Shown: positions 24,630 to 32,538, numbered from the stretch's first letter. The stretch is DNA of 46,786 nt from Lachnospiraceae bacterium (GCA_016281335.1 JAEEIK010000003.1:1-46786); one strand, 5' to 3'. Program-made: numbers and translations. Notes: a model not told the origin generated them from the sequence alone.

Positions 24630-25321
24630 ATATGGAATCTCCGTTTCAGTTCACGCAGGGCCGAATTGCTGCCAAAGAGCAGCGCGCCGAGTATATACAG
24701 ACCTGTAACGATCACACAGATGAGCGGCATTATTATGTTCCTTGCCCAGCCCGCAAAATAGAAGCCTATCTCCGCAACGCTCATCACTCCTATCATCAGA
24801 AGCAGCAGTATATAGGTATACCAGCTCTTTCTGTGAAGCGCTATCAGTATAGAGACCGTCGCATCACCGAAAAGTATCACGCCGGGGATCGCATAAGTCA
24901 CGGCCCAGCCCCAGTTTCCCGAATACCTGTCTATCAGGTACAGCAGTATGCTGGTCAGCAGCAGCTGCTGCCCGACCTTTGCGGCAAAGCCCGCATCCGT
25001 CTTGATCCAGTATAAAAGTGACATATAGCCGTACAGCAGCGCGGCTCCGGTAATGGCCGACCAGGCTATATCAGGTGTCACATTAACGTTTATGATGATC
25101 ATGATGATCTCGGAAACCACAAAGAGGAACAACAGCAGCTTCATCACAAAACGTAAAGCCCTGTGCTTCTTCATCAGATCGGGATAAGGCGCGCCTTCAT
25201 CAAAAAGGCCGCTGAATTTATCCTGTTCTTCTTTATTCATTTCCTCGGTCACGCAGCTGCACAGCGGGCATACCGCCCTGTCGCGGCTTAAGACCACATT
25301 ACACTTCGGACAGCGTACCAT
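24626..25321 (-). CDS. DUF6320 family zinc-ribbon membrane protein
   Basis: The 231-residue protein starts with a zinc ribbon (CPKCNVVLSRDRAVCPLC, residues 4-21) in the cytoplasm, then a linker, then about six membrane helices from residue 56 to 220 (LLLFLFVVSEIIMIIINV is the first). It resembles DUF6320 proteins, which lie beside condensation-type acyltransferases in Lachnospiraceae as far as I recall. It overlaps the acyltransferase gene by 23 bases and the esterase gene by four, so the three products are probably made in fixed ratio. The biochemical role is unknown. Confidence 0.78.
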   Translation of the reverse strand: MVRCPKCNVVLSRDRAVCPLCSCVTEEMNKEEQDKFSGLFDEGAPYPDLMKKHRALRFVMKLLLFLFVVSEIIMIIINVNVTPDIAWSAITGAALLYGYMSLLYWIKTDAGFAAKVGQQLLLTSILLYLIDRYSGNWGWAVTYAIPGVILFGDATVSILIALHRKSWYTYILLLLMIGVMSVAEIGFYFAGWARNIIMPLICVIVTGLYILGALLFGSNSALRELKRRFHI

Positions 25322-26627
25322 CCGTATCTCCTTTATCCGTTACTTCTTCGGCTTCGTTGTTTTCTATCATCACGTTCAGTCCCTTTGAAGCAAGGTACTG
25401 GAAAAATCTCTTCTGTATGCTCACATCCGTAAGGCAGGAGGAGAAAGTCACCACCGCCGTATCGTTATAGGTGCAGATGGCGCCTTTGATATTCTGGCCT
25501 TTGGACATGGAAAGCATTCCGTAGAAATGCTGTATATATTTTTTATACGGCTCTCTCACTTCCACCTTTCCCACATTGGTCATCGTAGTCGTGGCCGTCG
25601 TCGACGTAGCATGATAAACGCTGTATATCGCAATATTCTTGATGAATATCGGGATAGGCCTAAGGAAGATATTCTGTTCGTTTGAAACATTGTAGGAAAG
25701 TATGGCATCCAGATTGTCCGGCTCCACTTCTTTCTTATGGGCTTCGGCTACCAGCTTTATCACCTCTTCCGGCGTGTATTCCCTGTCTTCCGGAGTGAAT
25801 CTTGCCTGGGTCACCACAAAGAAATTCTTCATCGTGGTGGACTCGTACCTGGCGCGCAGATCCGCGGGTATGCAGCAGCAGATCGGCAGCTTTGATGACA
25901 TGCCCTTTAAATATTCTTTATATATCGAATAAACATATACACCCACGAGAAGCTGATTGATCGTGACATCCAGCTCCTTGCAGAGCGTCTTTAATTCCGG
26001 CACTTTGAGGTAACCGTGGATCACGTTAAGCTCTCCCGCAGGCACCTTCTCGCCTTTTATTATCACGGCTTTGGTCGGCGTATAGGCGCGGTCAAGACTT
26101 GCGGCCTTGCGGTAATTCTTTATGTAGGAATCCTCCTGATCCATAAAGACACCGGGGCTTAATTTATGCTTCTCATCCTTATACTCTTCCGGATATCTGA
26201 GTCTGAGATACTCATAGACTATCTCTTTTAAGAATACCAGTCCGCCGTAGCCGTCGGTCAGCGCATGAAAGACCTCGAGGTTGATGCGCTTTTTATAATA
26301 TGTGAGTCTGAAGAGATAGTAGTTATTTCTGCTCTTGTTGATATAGGCTCCCGGGAAATCCGATTCTTCATGTACCTCGGGGAACTTCCTATCATTTTCC
26401 TCAAAATAATACCAGAAAAAGCCCATCTTGAGACGCATCCTGAAAGTGATAAACTGCTCAAGCACAGCATCCTGGGCCTTTTTAAGCAGCTCTCCGTCGA
26501 TATCTTCGGTCAGGAGCACACTTTCCCTATATACACTGCTCATCTGGGAACTTGCGATCACGGGAAAAAGAATCGCAGTATTATCAAGTTTTGACCATGC
26601 CAGGGCTTTCCTGTTCCTTTTTTCCAT
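25299..26627 (-). CDS. condensation-domain / alcohol acyltransferase-like protein
   Basis: The start is set at MEKRNRKALAWSKLDN, giving 442 residues. The open frame reaches 26732, but that extra part is encoded by palindromic element C and lies upstream of the likely promoter. The active-site motif HALTDGYGG near residue 139 is the HxxxDG of the condensation/chloramphenicol-acetyltransferase superfamily, and TMTNVGKVEV and CSCLTD-like elements near the C-terminus fit the second half of the fold. It may transfer an acyl group in ester or lipid formation. No Shine-Dalgarno is present and the -10 box is seven bases from the ATG, so the mRNA is probably leaderless. Confidence 0.8.
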   Translation of the reverse strand: MEKRNRKALAWSKLDNTAILFPVIASSQMSSVYRESVLLTEDIDGELLKKAQDAVLEQFITFRMRLKMGFFWYYFEENDRKFPEVHEESDFPGAYINKSRNNYYLFRLTYYKKRINLEVFHALTDGYGGLVFLKEIVYEYLRLRYPEEYKDEKHKLSPGVFMDQEDSYIKNYRKAASLDRAYTPTKAVIIKGEKVPAGELNVIHGYLKVPELKTLCKELDVTINQLLVGVYVYSIYKEYLKGMSSKLPICCCIPADLRARYESTTMKNFFVVTQARFTPEDREYTPEEVIKLVAEAHKKEVEPDNLDAILSYNVSNEQNIFLRPIPIFIKNIAIYSVYHATSTTATTTMTNVGKVEVREPYKKYIQHFYGMLSMSKGQNIKGAICTYNDTAVVTFSSCLTDVSIQKRFFQYLASKGLNVMIENNEAEEVTDKGDTDGTLSEV

Positions 26628-26634
26628 AAAGCCT

Positions 26635-26663
26635 ATTTTATCATAATCTTGCCAAAAAACCAA
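26635..26663 (-). promoter_or_regulatory. promoter of the condensation-DUF6320-esterase genes, interleaved with a divergent one
   Basis: On the minus strand TTGGTT (26663-26658) and TAAAAT (26640-26635) are 17 bases apart. The -10 box is seven bases from the ATG at 26627. The -35 box lies within the spacer of the plus-strand DUF402 promoter and the reverse also holds, so the two cannot be occupied together. Confidence 0.6.
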
Positions 26664-26677
26664 CCATGGTCTATACT
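26649..26677 (+). promoter_or_regulatory. promoter of the DUF402 gene
   Basis: TTGCCA (26649-26654) and TATACT (26672-26677) are 17 bases apart. The predicted start near 26684 coincides with the first bases of element copy C, so the whole element becomes the 5' leader of about 130 bases. Confidence 0.7.
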
Positions 26678-26683
26678 TTTTAC

Positions 26684-26796
26684 AGTCTTCTCCCTCGGGG
26701 GTTGCTGCGTGCCAGTGGCACGCGTTTAGCAACGACCGAGCCGGCAGGCGAGAACAGCTGTCAGCCCGAAGGGATGACTGATGAGGGGGAAATCCC
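26684..26796 (+). repeat. palindromic element copy C with an inserted hairpin
   Basis: It starts GTCTTCTCCCTCGGGGG and ends with GTCAGCCCGAAGGGATGACTGATGAGGGGG. The first hairpin is opened by an extra block. Within the block GTTGCT-GCGTGCCA (26701-26714) pairs with TGGCACGC (26716-26723) and AGCAAC (26728-26733). The block also contains CGACCGAGCCGG. It lies in the 5' leader of the DUF402 gene. Confidence 0.8.
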
Positions 26797-26813
26797 CCCG
26801 GAAAGGATAGCTT

Positions 26814-27323
26814 ATGTCATACCCCGATATCTACCGCAAACGTCTGATCCCGCAGGAATGCGTTCTTCTTAAGGACGACGAGATACTGCGTTTCGATGAT
26901 GAGGTGATCCTCACAAAATGGAATGCCTTAAAACCCAAGAAAGATCTGCATCACGGCTATTCCTGCTATTTCCGGAAAGAAGGGTATAAGGTAAGCAAAT
27001 TCTATACGGCGGACAATACCCTGCTGTACTGGTATTGCGACATAGTTGATTTTGATGCTTCCGAAGAAGGAAAACTGATAGTCACCGACCTGCTGGCCGA
27101 TGTGATCATCTACCCTGATGGCTTTGTCAAGGTAGTTGATATCGATGAAATGGTTACCTGTCTGAACGATAAACTGATAAGCTTGGAGCAGCTCAAATCT
27201 TCACTGACTCAGCTGGACCGGCTCCTTAAGATAATCTATGCCGATAAATTCGACACTCTCACGATCTACATCGAAGACGCCGAGCGGCTTCTCCTTGAGG
27301 AGAAGCTGTCAGCCGAAGGCTGA
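26814..27323 (+). CDS. DUF402-domain protein
   Basis: This 169-residue protein has the DUF402 pattern: WNALKPKKDLHHGYSCYFRKEGYKV near residue 40, then LLYWYCDIVDFD, LLADVIIYPDGFVKVVDIDEM and a helical C-terminus. Family members include metal-dependent nucleoside diphosphatases and the RNA-binding FAU-1 group, so a role in nucleotide or RNA metabolism is likely but not shown. GGAAAGGA precedes the ATG. The last residues, RLLLEEKLSAEG and the stop, are encoded by palindromic element copy D, so the original C-terminus was probably different. It is the only plus-strand gene for about 11 kb to either side. Confidence 0.85.
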   Translation: MSYPDIYRKRLIPQECVLLKDDEILRFDDEVILTKWNALKPKKDLHHGYSCYFRKEGYKVSKFYTADNTLLYWYCDIVDFDASEEGKLIVTDLLADVIIYPDGFVKVVDIDEMVTCLNDKLISLEQLKSSLTQLDRLLKIIYADKFDTLTIYIEDAERLLLEEKLSAEG

Positions 27324-27333
27324 CTGATGAGGT
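27288..27333 (+). repeat. palindromic element copy D (forms the 3' end of the DUF402 gene)
   Basis: CTTCTCCTTGAGGAGAAG and TGTCAGCC-GAA-GGCTGAC form two hairpins, followed by TGATGAGG. It provides the last twelve codons and the stop of the DUF402 gene and ends four bases before the stop of the convergent SleB gene, where it may serve as a bidirectional terminator. Confidence 0.88.
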
Positions 27334-27336
27334 GTC

Positions 27337-28551
27337 TTAATAGAATATATGCCCTCCGATCCTTATCCCTTCAAGTCCCGGTATCGGAGTCCTGAAATAA
27401 ACGCAGTTCCCTACATTTGTTCTTCCGCTCATTGCAGCTTCCGCCGCCTGGTAACAGGCCGGCGTTGCTTTGTTTGAAGCAAGCGCAAGCGCCAGATGCC
27501 CATCGCTTACGGGTGAGAACTGTCCTCTCTGATATATCACGCCGGTCACCGTATCCGGATAGACCGAACTCAGCACCCTGTTTATTACCACGGCTCCCAC
27601 GGCCATCTGGCCTTCGTAGGGTTCGCCTCCTGCTTCGCAGTAGATGAGGTTGGCAAGCAGCATCTTGTCGCCTTCCTCAAAAGTCACTTCGGAGATATCC
27701 CTCCAGGTCGACTGTGCTGCCAGTCTTGAAAGCCTCAGTTCTTCTTCGTACTGAGCCTTTATCTTCTCATATTCGGCATTGGCCTGGGCAGCGGCATCCG
27801 CAGCCTCCAGCACTTCCTTTTCATAGGCTTCCTCAGCCTCTTTCGTATCCTCTATGGATTCGGCGGTCTTTGCTATATTATTTGCAGTCTGGTCTATCAG
27901 GCCGTTAACCTTCTTCTGTTCCTCCAGCACGCCCATTTTCAGCGTATCCAGTTCATCCATCTCTGCCTGCAGCTCACGTTCCTCTGCCTGCACGCGCTCG
28001 GTGGTCTCCACAAATTCCGTGAGTTTTCTGCGATCGTAGGTGGAAAGCTCCATTATATAATCTGCATAGTTGAGCAGTTCTCCGAAGGACTCTGCGCTCA
28101 TCAGCAGTTCGGCATAAGTCATGCCGCCGCTTTCATACAGAAAGCGTATCCTCGTTTTCATGCTCTCGTACTGGTCGTAAGCATCCTGTATTGACTGATC
28201 CAGGGCCGCCTGTGTCTGATCGATCTCAAGCTGTTTTAAGTCGATCTCTGTTTCCAGCACCCGCAGGTTGTCCGCAACTTCCTGCAGGTTCTCGTTAAGT
28301 ATCTTCATCTGTCCCTGGTAGCTGTTCTTCTGAAACTGAAGCGCCGTGAGATTTGCCCTTGTCTGCGCCAGATCGTCCCTTGCTTCCTCAAGCTCAGCCT
28401 GCTTTTTATCACGTTCTTTCTCGGCCTGCTCCATCTTTTCCTTAGTGTCCTCGGTAGCAAAGCTCTTCAGACAGAAAGCAGGGATAAAGAGCAGGAGCAG
28501 TATGAAAGCAATATAAAGCCTGTCGGCTTTTTTACGCTTCGCTTCGCTCAT
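27337..28551 (-). CDS. cell-wall hydrolase with coiled coil and SleB domain
   Basis: This 404-residue exported protein has a membrane or signal segment at 12-31 (YIAFILLLLFIPAFCLKSFA), a long PcsB/CwlO-like coiled coil from 35 to about 275 and a C-terminal SleB (Hydrolase_2) domain (MLLANLIYCEAGGEPYEGQMAVGAVVINRV to the end). SleB domains cleave peptidoglycan as lytic transglycosylases. The conserved glutamate lies in YCEAGGE. The start overlaps the dCMP deaminase stop by four bases without an independent ribosome site. The coiled coil suggests control by a membrane partner; none is seen here. Confidence 0.9.
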   Translation of the reverse strand: MSEAKRKKADRLYIAFILLLLFIPAFCLKSFATEDTKEKMEQAEKERDKKQAELEEARDDLAQTRANLTALQFQKNSYQGQMKILNENLQEVADNLRVLETEIDLKQLEIDQTQAALDQSIQDAYDQYESMKTRIRFLYESGGMTYAELLMSAESFGELLNYADYIMELSTYDRRKLTEFVETTERVQAEERELQAEMDELDTLKMGVLEEQKKVNGLIDQTANNIAKTAESIEDTKEAEEAYEKEVLEAADAAAQANAEYEKIKAQYEEELRLSRLAAQSTWRDISEVTFEEGDKMLLANLIYCEAGGEPYEGQMAVGAVVINRVLSSVYPDTVTGVIYQRGQFSPVSDGHLALALASNKATPACYQAAEAAMSGRTNVGNCVYFRTPIPGLEGIRIGGHIFY

Positions 28552-29030
28552 AGTTCGATCTTGATACTCTTTCCGCTGGGCTGGTATCTGTAATAGCGCA
28601 CGCCTGCAGCATTGAAAAGCCGCTTTGCCGCAGTATTGCCCGGCGTTCCGTTGTATTTGTCATCCGCATAGATAACAGTCTTTATCCCGGCCTGGATGAT
28701 CGCCTTGGCGCATTCATTGCAGGGGAACAGACTGACATAGATCTTGGTCCCGTCCAGAGAACCGCCGCGATAATTGAGTATCGCATTGAGCTCACTGTGT
28801 GTCACATAAGGATACTTGGTATCCAGCTCATCCCCTTCTCTTGCCCAGGGAAACTCGTCATCGCTGACACCGCAGGGAAAACCGTTATATCCCATGGAAA
28901 GTATCTTGTTCTGCTCACTGACTATGCAGGCTCCCACCTGCGTATTGGGATCCTTCGATCTCATGGCCGAGAGCACGCTCACTCCCATGAAATACTCATC
29001 CCAGCTTATATAATCCTTCCTCTTATCCAT
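28548..29030 (-). CDS. dCMP deaminase family protein (ComEB-like)
   Basis: The enzyme deaminates dCMP to dUMP, feeding dTMP synthesis. The 160-residue protein carries the zinc site HSELNAIL (histidine and catalytic glutamate-equivalent region) and PCNECAKAIIQAG with both cysteines, and the early segment SAMRSKDPNTQVGACIV typical of the family. AAAGGAGAAG precedes the ATG. Palindromic element copy E lies between it and the upstream tsaC-type gene. Confidence 0.92.
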   Translation of the reverse strand: MDKRKDYISWDEYFMGVSVLSAMRSKDPNTQVGACIVSEQNKILSMGYNGFPCGVSDDEFPWAREGDELDTKYPYVTHSELNAILNYRGGSLDGTKIYVSLFPCNECAKAIIQAGIKTVIYADDKYNGTPGNTAAKRLFNAAGVRYYRYQPSGKSIKIEL

Positions 29031-29049
29031 CTCTCTTCTCCTTTCATGG

Positions 29050-29099
29050 CTTCTCCCCTCCGGGGAGAAGCTGTCAGCCGAAGGCTGACTGATGAGGGG
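29050..29099 (+). repeat. palindromic element copy E
   Basis: CTTCTCCCCTCCGGGGAGAAG and TGTCAGCC-GAA-GGCTGAC form two hairpins, followed by TGATGAGGGG. It occupies most of the 79-base gap between the tsaC-type gene and the dCMP deaminase gene and may lower expression of the downstream genes. Confidence 0.88.
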
Positions 29100-29109
29100 C
29101 TTAGCGCTC

Positions 29110-30156
29110 TCACACCCTCACCACCTGATACCCGCAAGCCTTGTACAGGCGATTCATCAGCGCCAGCCCGTAGCCCTCCTCACTGAAGGCTTCCGAGCAT
29201 ATCACTTCTATTCCCCTGTCGTCAAACTCCCTGAGCACCGAATATATCTCTGCCGCCGCTCCTTTTACGTCCTCCCTGCTGCCGACGCTCACCACCATAT
29301 CGGCTGCATACTTATCCTTCGTTTCCTCGGTGCATATCACTCCGCATCTTCTGCCGTAAGCCTTTGCCTTATCCAGCTCAGCATTGATCCTTGAGCTTAC
29401 AGCCTGCTGCTCACCGATATATATATGCATCTCTCCCTGGGGAGCGTAATGCCTGTATCTCATGCCCGGCGCCTTGGGTCTGCCCGCCGAGGGCTTAAAC
29501 AGCGTGGGGTCCAGATCCACGCCACCCAGCACATCCTCCAGCATTTCCTTAGTGATGAAGCCGGGTCTCAATATCTGCGGTTTTCCGCAGCTTAAATCCA
29601 CTATGGTGGATTCCAGCCCTATACTGCAGCTGCCGCCGTCCAGTATCAGGTCTATACGGCCGTCCAGATCATCCTTTACATGCTTGGCCGTGGTAGGCGA
29701 GGGCCTGCCTGAAGCATTGGCGCTGGGCGCTGCTATAAATCCTCCCGAAGCCCTGATCAGCGCCTCCGCCACCGGATGCGAAGGCATCCTCATGGCTACG
29801 GTATCAAGGCCTCCCGTGGTCTCAAGAGGCATGTCCGGGTTCCTTTTAACTATCATGGTCAGCGGTCCCGGCCAGAATGCATCCGAGAGCAGATAGAATT
29901 CCCCGGGTATGTCACTGCCGGCTTTTTCAGCCGCTTCTATATCAGCAATGTGCACGATCAGCGGATTGTCTGAAGGGCGGCCTTTTGCCGCATAGATCTT
30001 CTTAGACGACTCAGCCATGAAAGCATCGCCGCCCAGGCCGTATACAGTCTCCGTCGGGAAAGCCACCAGGCCTCCTGCTCTGATCACTTCAGCCGCTTCC
30101 TCTATTATGTTCTCTTCCGGTTTTTCCGGGTCCACCTTCAAATATCCGGTATTCAT
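29110..30156 (-). CDS. L-threonylcarbamoyladenylate synthase (Sua5 type)
   Basis: It makes threonylcarbamoyl-AMP from threonine, bicarbonate and ATP for the t6A37 modification of tRNAs. The 348-residue length is that of Sua5 proteins: an N-terminal YrdC domain (GGLVAFPTETVYGLGGDAF near residue 28, KGRPSDNPLIVHI, SANASGRPSPT) plus a linker with the PGMRYRHYAP motif and a C-terminal Sua5 domain to about 348. GGAG lies before the ATG, which overlaps the GH18 stop by four bases. Confidence 0.95.
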   Translation of the reverse strand: MNTGYLKVDPEKPEENIIEEAAEVIRAGGLVAFPTETVYGLGGDAFMAESSKKIYAAKGRPSDNPLIVHIADIEAAEKAGSDIPGEFYLLSDAFWPGPLTMIVKRNPDMPLETTGGLDTVAMRMPSHPVAEALIRASGGFIAAPSANASGRPSPTTAKHVKDDLDGRIDLILDGGSCSIGLESTIVDLSCGKPQILRPGFITKEMLEDVLGGVDLDPTLFKPSAGRPKAPGMRYRHYAPQGEMHIYIGEQQAVSSRINAELDKAKAYGRRCGVICTEETKDKYAADMVVSVGSREDVKGAAAEIYSVLREFDDRGIEVICSEAFSEEGYGLALMNRLYKACGYQVVRV

Positions 30157-32042
30157 TTAAGCTCCGCATCTATGAGGGCCCATATCCCCTCATTTTCAAG
30201 TCCCAGTCTCCATGCTGCCACACCGTTCACTCCGTAGGTACCGGCCACCGATATCTTGGTCTTTAAGCTTTCACCGTCCTCCAGCCACATCTGGTACAGC
30301 ACACCGTCTTCCTGATACTCGCCGTAATACTGTCCCATCTCGTCATCCCAGGCCGGCTCCACGTAATTATCGTCATACCAGTTCTTTGCAGCCTGAAGGC
30401 CTACCGCCTCCGAGCTGACCACGCCGCCTTCGGTCTTCCATATCCTGGTAAAGAAAGGCACTGCCAGCACCAGCTTGCCCTCCGGCACGCCCTGCTTTAA
30501 TGTATCTTCAAGCCCCTTCTCCACAAAGCCTATGGATGCCACGCTTCCCGCTTCGGGCGAGGTAGCCCAGTGCTCGTCGTAGCCCATCATGATACAGTAA
30601 TCGGCTATCAGCCCCTGCTCTTTCAGATTATAATAGCGGTTACCCTCGTTGGGAACATAATTGTCTATCGAAAGCTCCAGTCCCGCCTTATGCAGACTGA
30701 TTGACAGTTCCCTTAAGAACTGCACGAAATGCGGTCCTGTCTTCGAATCTATCAGCTCACAGTCCACATTCAGCCCGTCTGCTTTAACTTCCTTAAGTCT
30801 GGCTGTGATCTTCCCTATGACTTCCGCCCTGGTATCACTTGATGAGAAGAAAGCATATTCGTCAAAGCTGTTGGACATGTCTTCGATGACCGGCCATACC
30901 TTATATCCCAGATCATGCGCTCTTTCCACATAAGAAGCATTGGATATATCTTTATAGCCTGCTTCCGAACCGTCAAGGAAAAACCAGGTGGGCGCTATGG
31001 CATTCATTCCCGTTGCATTTGCTGTCAGATCCGCCAGCCCTTTTCCGTTATCCTCCTTGGACAGCTGGTGGAAGCCCAGCATCACTCTCTGTATCGAAGG
31101 TGTCTGGGAGTAATCCTCTCCCGGCTTATAAGCACCCGTGGCTGCTGCCCTGACGCTGTCCCTGTAGCCGTCCAGCTTATCATTTTCCACATAACCGATA
31201 AAGCTGTCCTTCGTCTTTACCTTTGTCCAGGTCTCCATGGTCTCGAGTATCTTAAGCTCGGTCCCCTTCTCCAGCTTGCAGATGATATCACTCTTGATAC
31301 CGCCACGCTGTCTCATGGACGTGTCCTCGGTAAGCACCGCTACTCTCTCGGTCCCGCCGTCCAGGTATATCTGCACCCTGTGTGGTTCGTCAAAATGTTC
31401 ATATGAGAAATCCGAAAAAAGCTTGATATAATCGGCCGCGATATAAGTCAGGCCGTCTTTTGCATAGAGGGCAGGTATATAAGAAGTCTCTACCTTCTCC
31501 CCTGAGAGCTCATAATAGGGCTTGCCCTCACCGGGATATGCCTTGTACATATCCGTTGAAGTGCTGTAGATTATCAGCTTTTCATCTTCATTATAATAGA
31601 ATCTGTCCGTAAACAGATCTTTTACGGTCTCCAGTGAAAAATAGACCTGGCCCCCAAGGAACCTGGCTCTTGAGGCTATGATCTCGTCTCCCAGCACTAT
31701 GGCCGTGTCCTCGGCTGAGGTGATGCTGAAGATATCATTAAGGTCAGCCATATTCGTAGCATAGGAATATTTATCGGGATAGAGCAGGGCCAGGAACCAT
31801 CTGACACCCATTTTCTGCCCGCTTTCTATATTCTGCTTTATCCTACCCGCAAAGGCTATCATGAATACCAGCACGATAAGGACTACTGCTATGAGAAAGG
31901 CCAGTATCTTATGTCCGAAGCTCCTCAGCAGGTCTCTGTCGACCTCCTGAACTTCCTCATAATCCCGTCGTACTCTCTTCTTCCTTCTGCGGCGTTTTTT
32001 CCTTACTTCCCTGTATTTTCTTTCGTCTTCATAATTATCCAT
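30153..32042 (-). CDS. GH18-family glycosidase with membrane anchor and SH3 domain
   Basis: The start is set at MDNYEDERKY, giving 629 residues. The open frame continues upstream to a GTG at 32225, but the promoter lies within that extension. Residues 1-45 are basic and cytoplasmic, 46-66 form a membrane helix, about 110-230 resemble a copper-amine-oxidase N-terminal-like domain, 235-300 a bacterial SH3 domain (MRQRGGIKSDIICKLEKGTEL) and 315-629 a GH18 barrel. The catalytic DGxxxDxE is intact (DGLNVDCE, acid near residue 428). Such YaaH/YdhD-like proteins act on peptidoglycan or other glycans at the cell surface. No Shine-Dalgarno is present. Confidence 0.88.
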   Translation of the reverse strand: MDNYEDERKYREVRKKRRRRKKRVRRDYEEVQEVDRDLLRSFGHKILAFLIAVVLIVLVFMIAFAGRIKQNIESGQKMGVRWFLALLYPDKYSYATNMADLNDIFSITSAEDTAIVLGDEIIASRARFLGGQVYFSLETVKDLFTDRFYYNEDEKLIIYSTSTDMYKAYPGEGKPYYELSGEKVETSYIPALYAKDGLTYIAADYIKLFSDFSYEHFDEPHRVQIYLDGGTERVAVLTEDTSMRQRGGIKSDIICKLEKGTELKILETMETWTKVKTKDSFIGYVENDKLDGYRDSVRAAATGAYKPGEDYSQTPSIQRVMLGFHQLSKEDNGKGLADLTANATGMNAIAPTWFFLDGSEAGYKDISNASYVERAHDLGYKVWPVIEDMSNSFDEYAFFSSSDTRAEVIGKITARLKEVKADGLNVDCELIDSKTGPHFVQFLRELSISLHKAGLELSIDNYVPNEGNRYYNLKEQGLIADYCIMMGYDEHWATSPEAGSVASIGFVEKGLEDTLKQGVPEGKLVLAVPFFTRIWKTEGGVVSSEAVGLQAAKNWYDDNYVEPAWDDEMGQYYGEYQEDGVLYQMWLEDGESLKTKISVAGTYGVNGVAAWRLGLENEGIWALIDAELK

Positions 32043-32049
32043 ACTAATA

Positions 32050-32078
32050 TAAATAACAGACCGGAACAAGTATGTCAA
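32050..32078 (-). promoter_or_regulatory. GH18 gene promoter, probably giving a leaderless mRNA
   Basis: On the minus strand TTGACA (32078-32073) and TATTTA (32055-32050) are 17 bases apart. Seven bases separate the -10 box from the ATG at 32042, so the transcript should start at the start codon or one base before it. Confidence 0.7.
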
Positions 32079-32292
32079 CATAATTTTCGATATCGTAAAC
32101 TTAGTGGAAAGATGTCTGAGAAAGGCCTCCCGCTTATGATTTAATGATCCGAAACATGTTCCCCGGCTGACCTTAAAGAAGGAATGTGAAATATCCCCCG
32201 GGGTATACTTTTTCCGGCCTGCCACGTCAGATGTGCAGCCGTACCATTATTAAAAATGCGTATTATTTTGTTTGATCCCCTCAGGCAGAAAA

Positions 32293-32482
32293 CAAAAAAG
32301 CCCTCTGTCTACGGACTAACTAACAGACTTGTTTCTGTAAGACATTTGTCACGGTTGAATACCGTAACACCCACATGTATTGTGGACAGATGGAAGCCTG
32401 CGCTTCCAAGATGATCTATCGGCCCTCATAAAGCCGTCGGCAGCATACCCCCTATCCGGTACCTTATTGCCGCGCATCTAAC
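32293..32482 (-). ncRNA. candidate structured non-coding RNA
   Basis: Read on the minus strand, this gene-free stretch contains a chain of hairpins. CGGC/GCCG lies at 32436-32420; TGGAAGC-GCAG-GCTTCCA at 32408-32391; CCACA-ATACA-TGTGG at 32385-32371; and GTTACGGT-ATTCA-ACCGTGAC, with eight pairs, at 32368-32348. A last helix region runs into GAGGGCTTTTTTG at about 32304-32293, as at a terminator. A weak -35/-10 pair (TTGAAT, 17 bases, TTAGAT) precedes it near 32505-32475. I do not recognise the family with certainty; raiA RNA, 6S RNA and lineage-specific RNAs are candidates. It ends about 215 bases before the GH18 promoter. Confidence 0.5.
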
Positions 32483-32537
32483 AAAAAAAAGATATCACAT
32501 TCAAGGATAAAACGCAAGCGTTTTATCCTTGAATGTG
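32483..32537 (-). terminator. large hairpin and T-run after the aquaporin gene
   Basis: Arms of 20 perfectly paired bases (32496-32515 and 32518-32537) flank a two-base loop. On the minus strand they are followed by five bases and then eight T (32490-32483). The position after the aquaporin gene and the T-run fit a terminator, although the stem is unusually long and the T-run is slightly separated. Confidence 0.6.
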
Positions 32538-32538
32538 A

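Noticed and set aside
26628-26732. N-terminal extension of the condensation gene
   Set aside because: It is encoded by palindromic element C and lies upstream of the likely promoter and start.
32043-32225. N-terminal extension of the GH18 gene from a GTG
   Set aside because: The segment contains the promoter, has no ribosome site and would place an unlikely leader before the basic membrane-proximal region.
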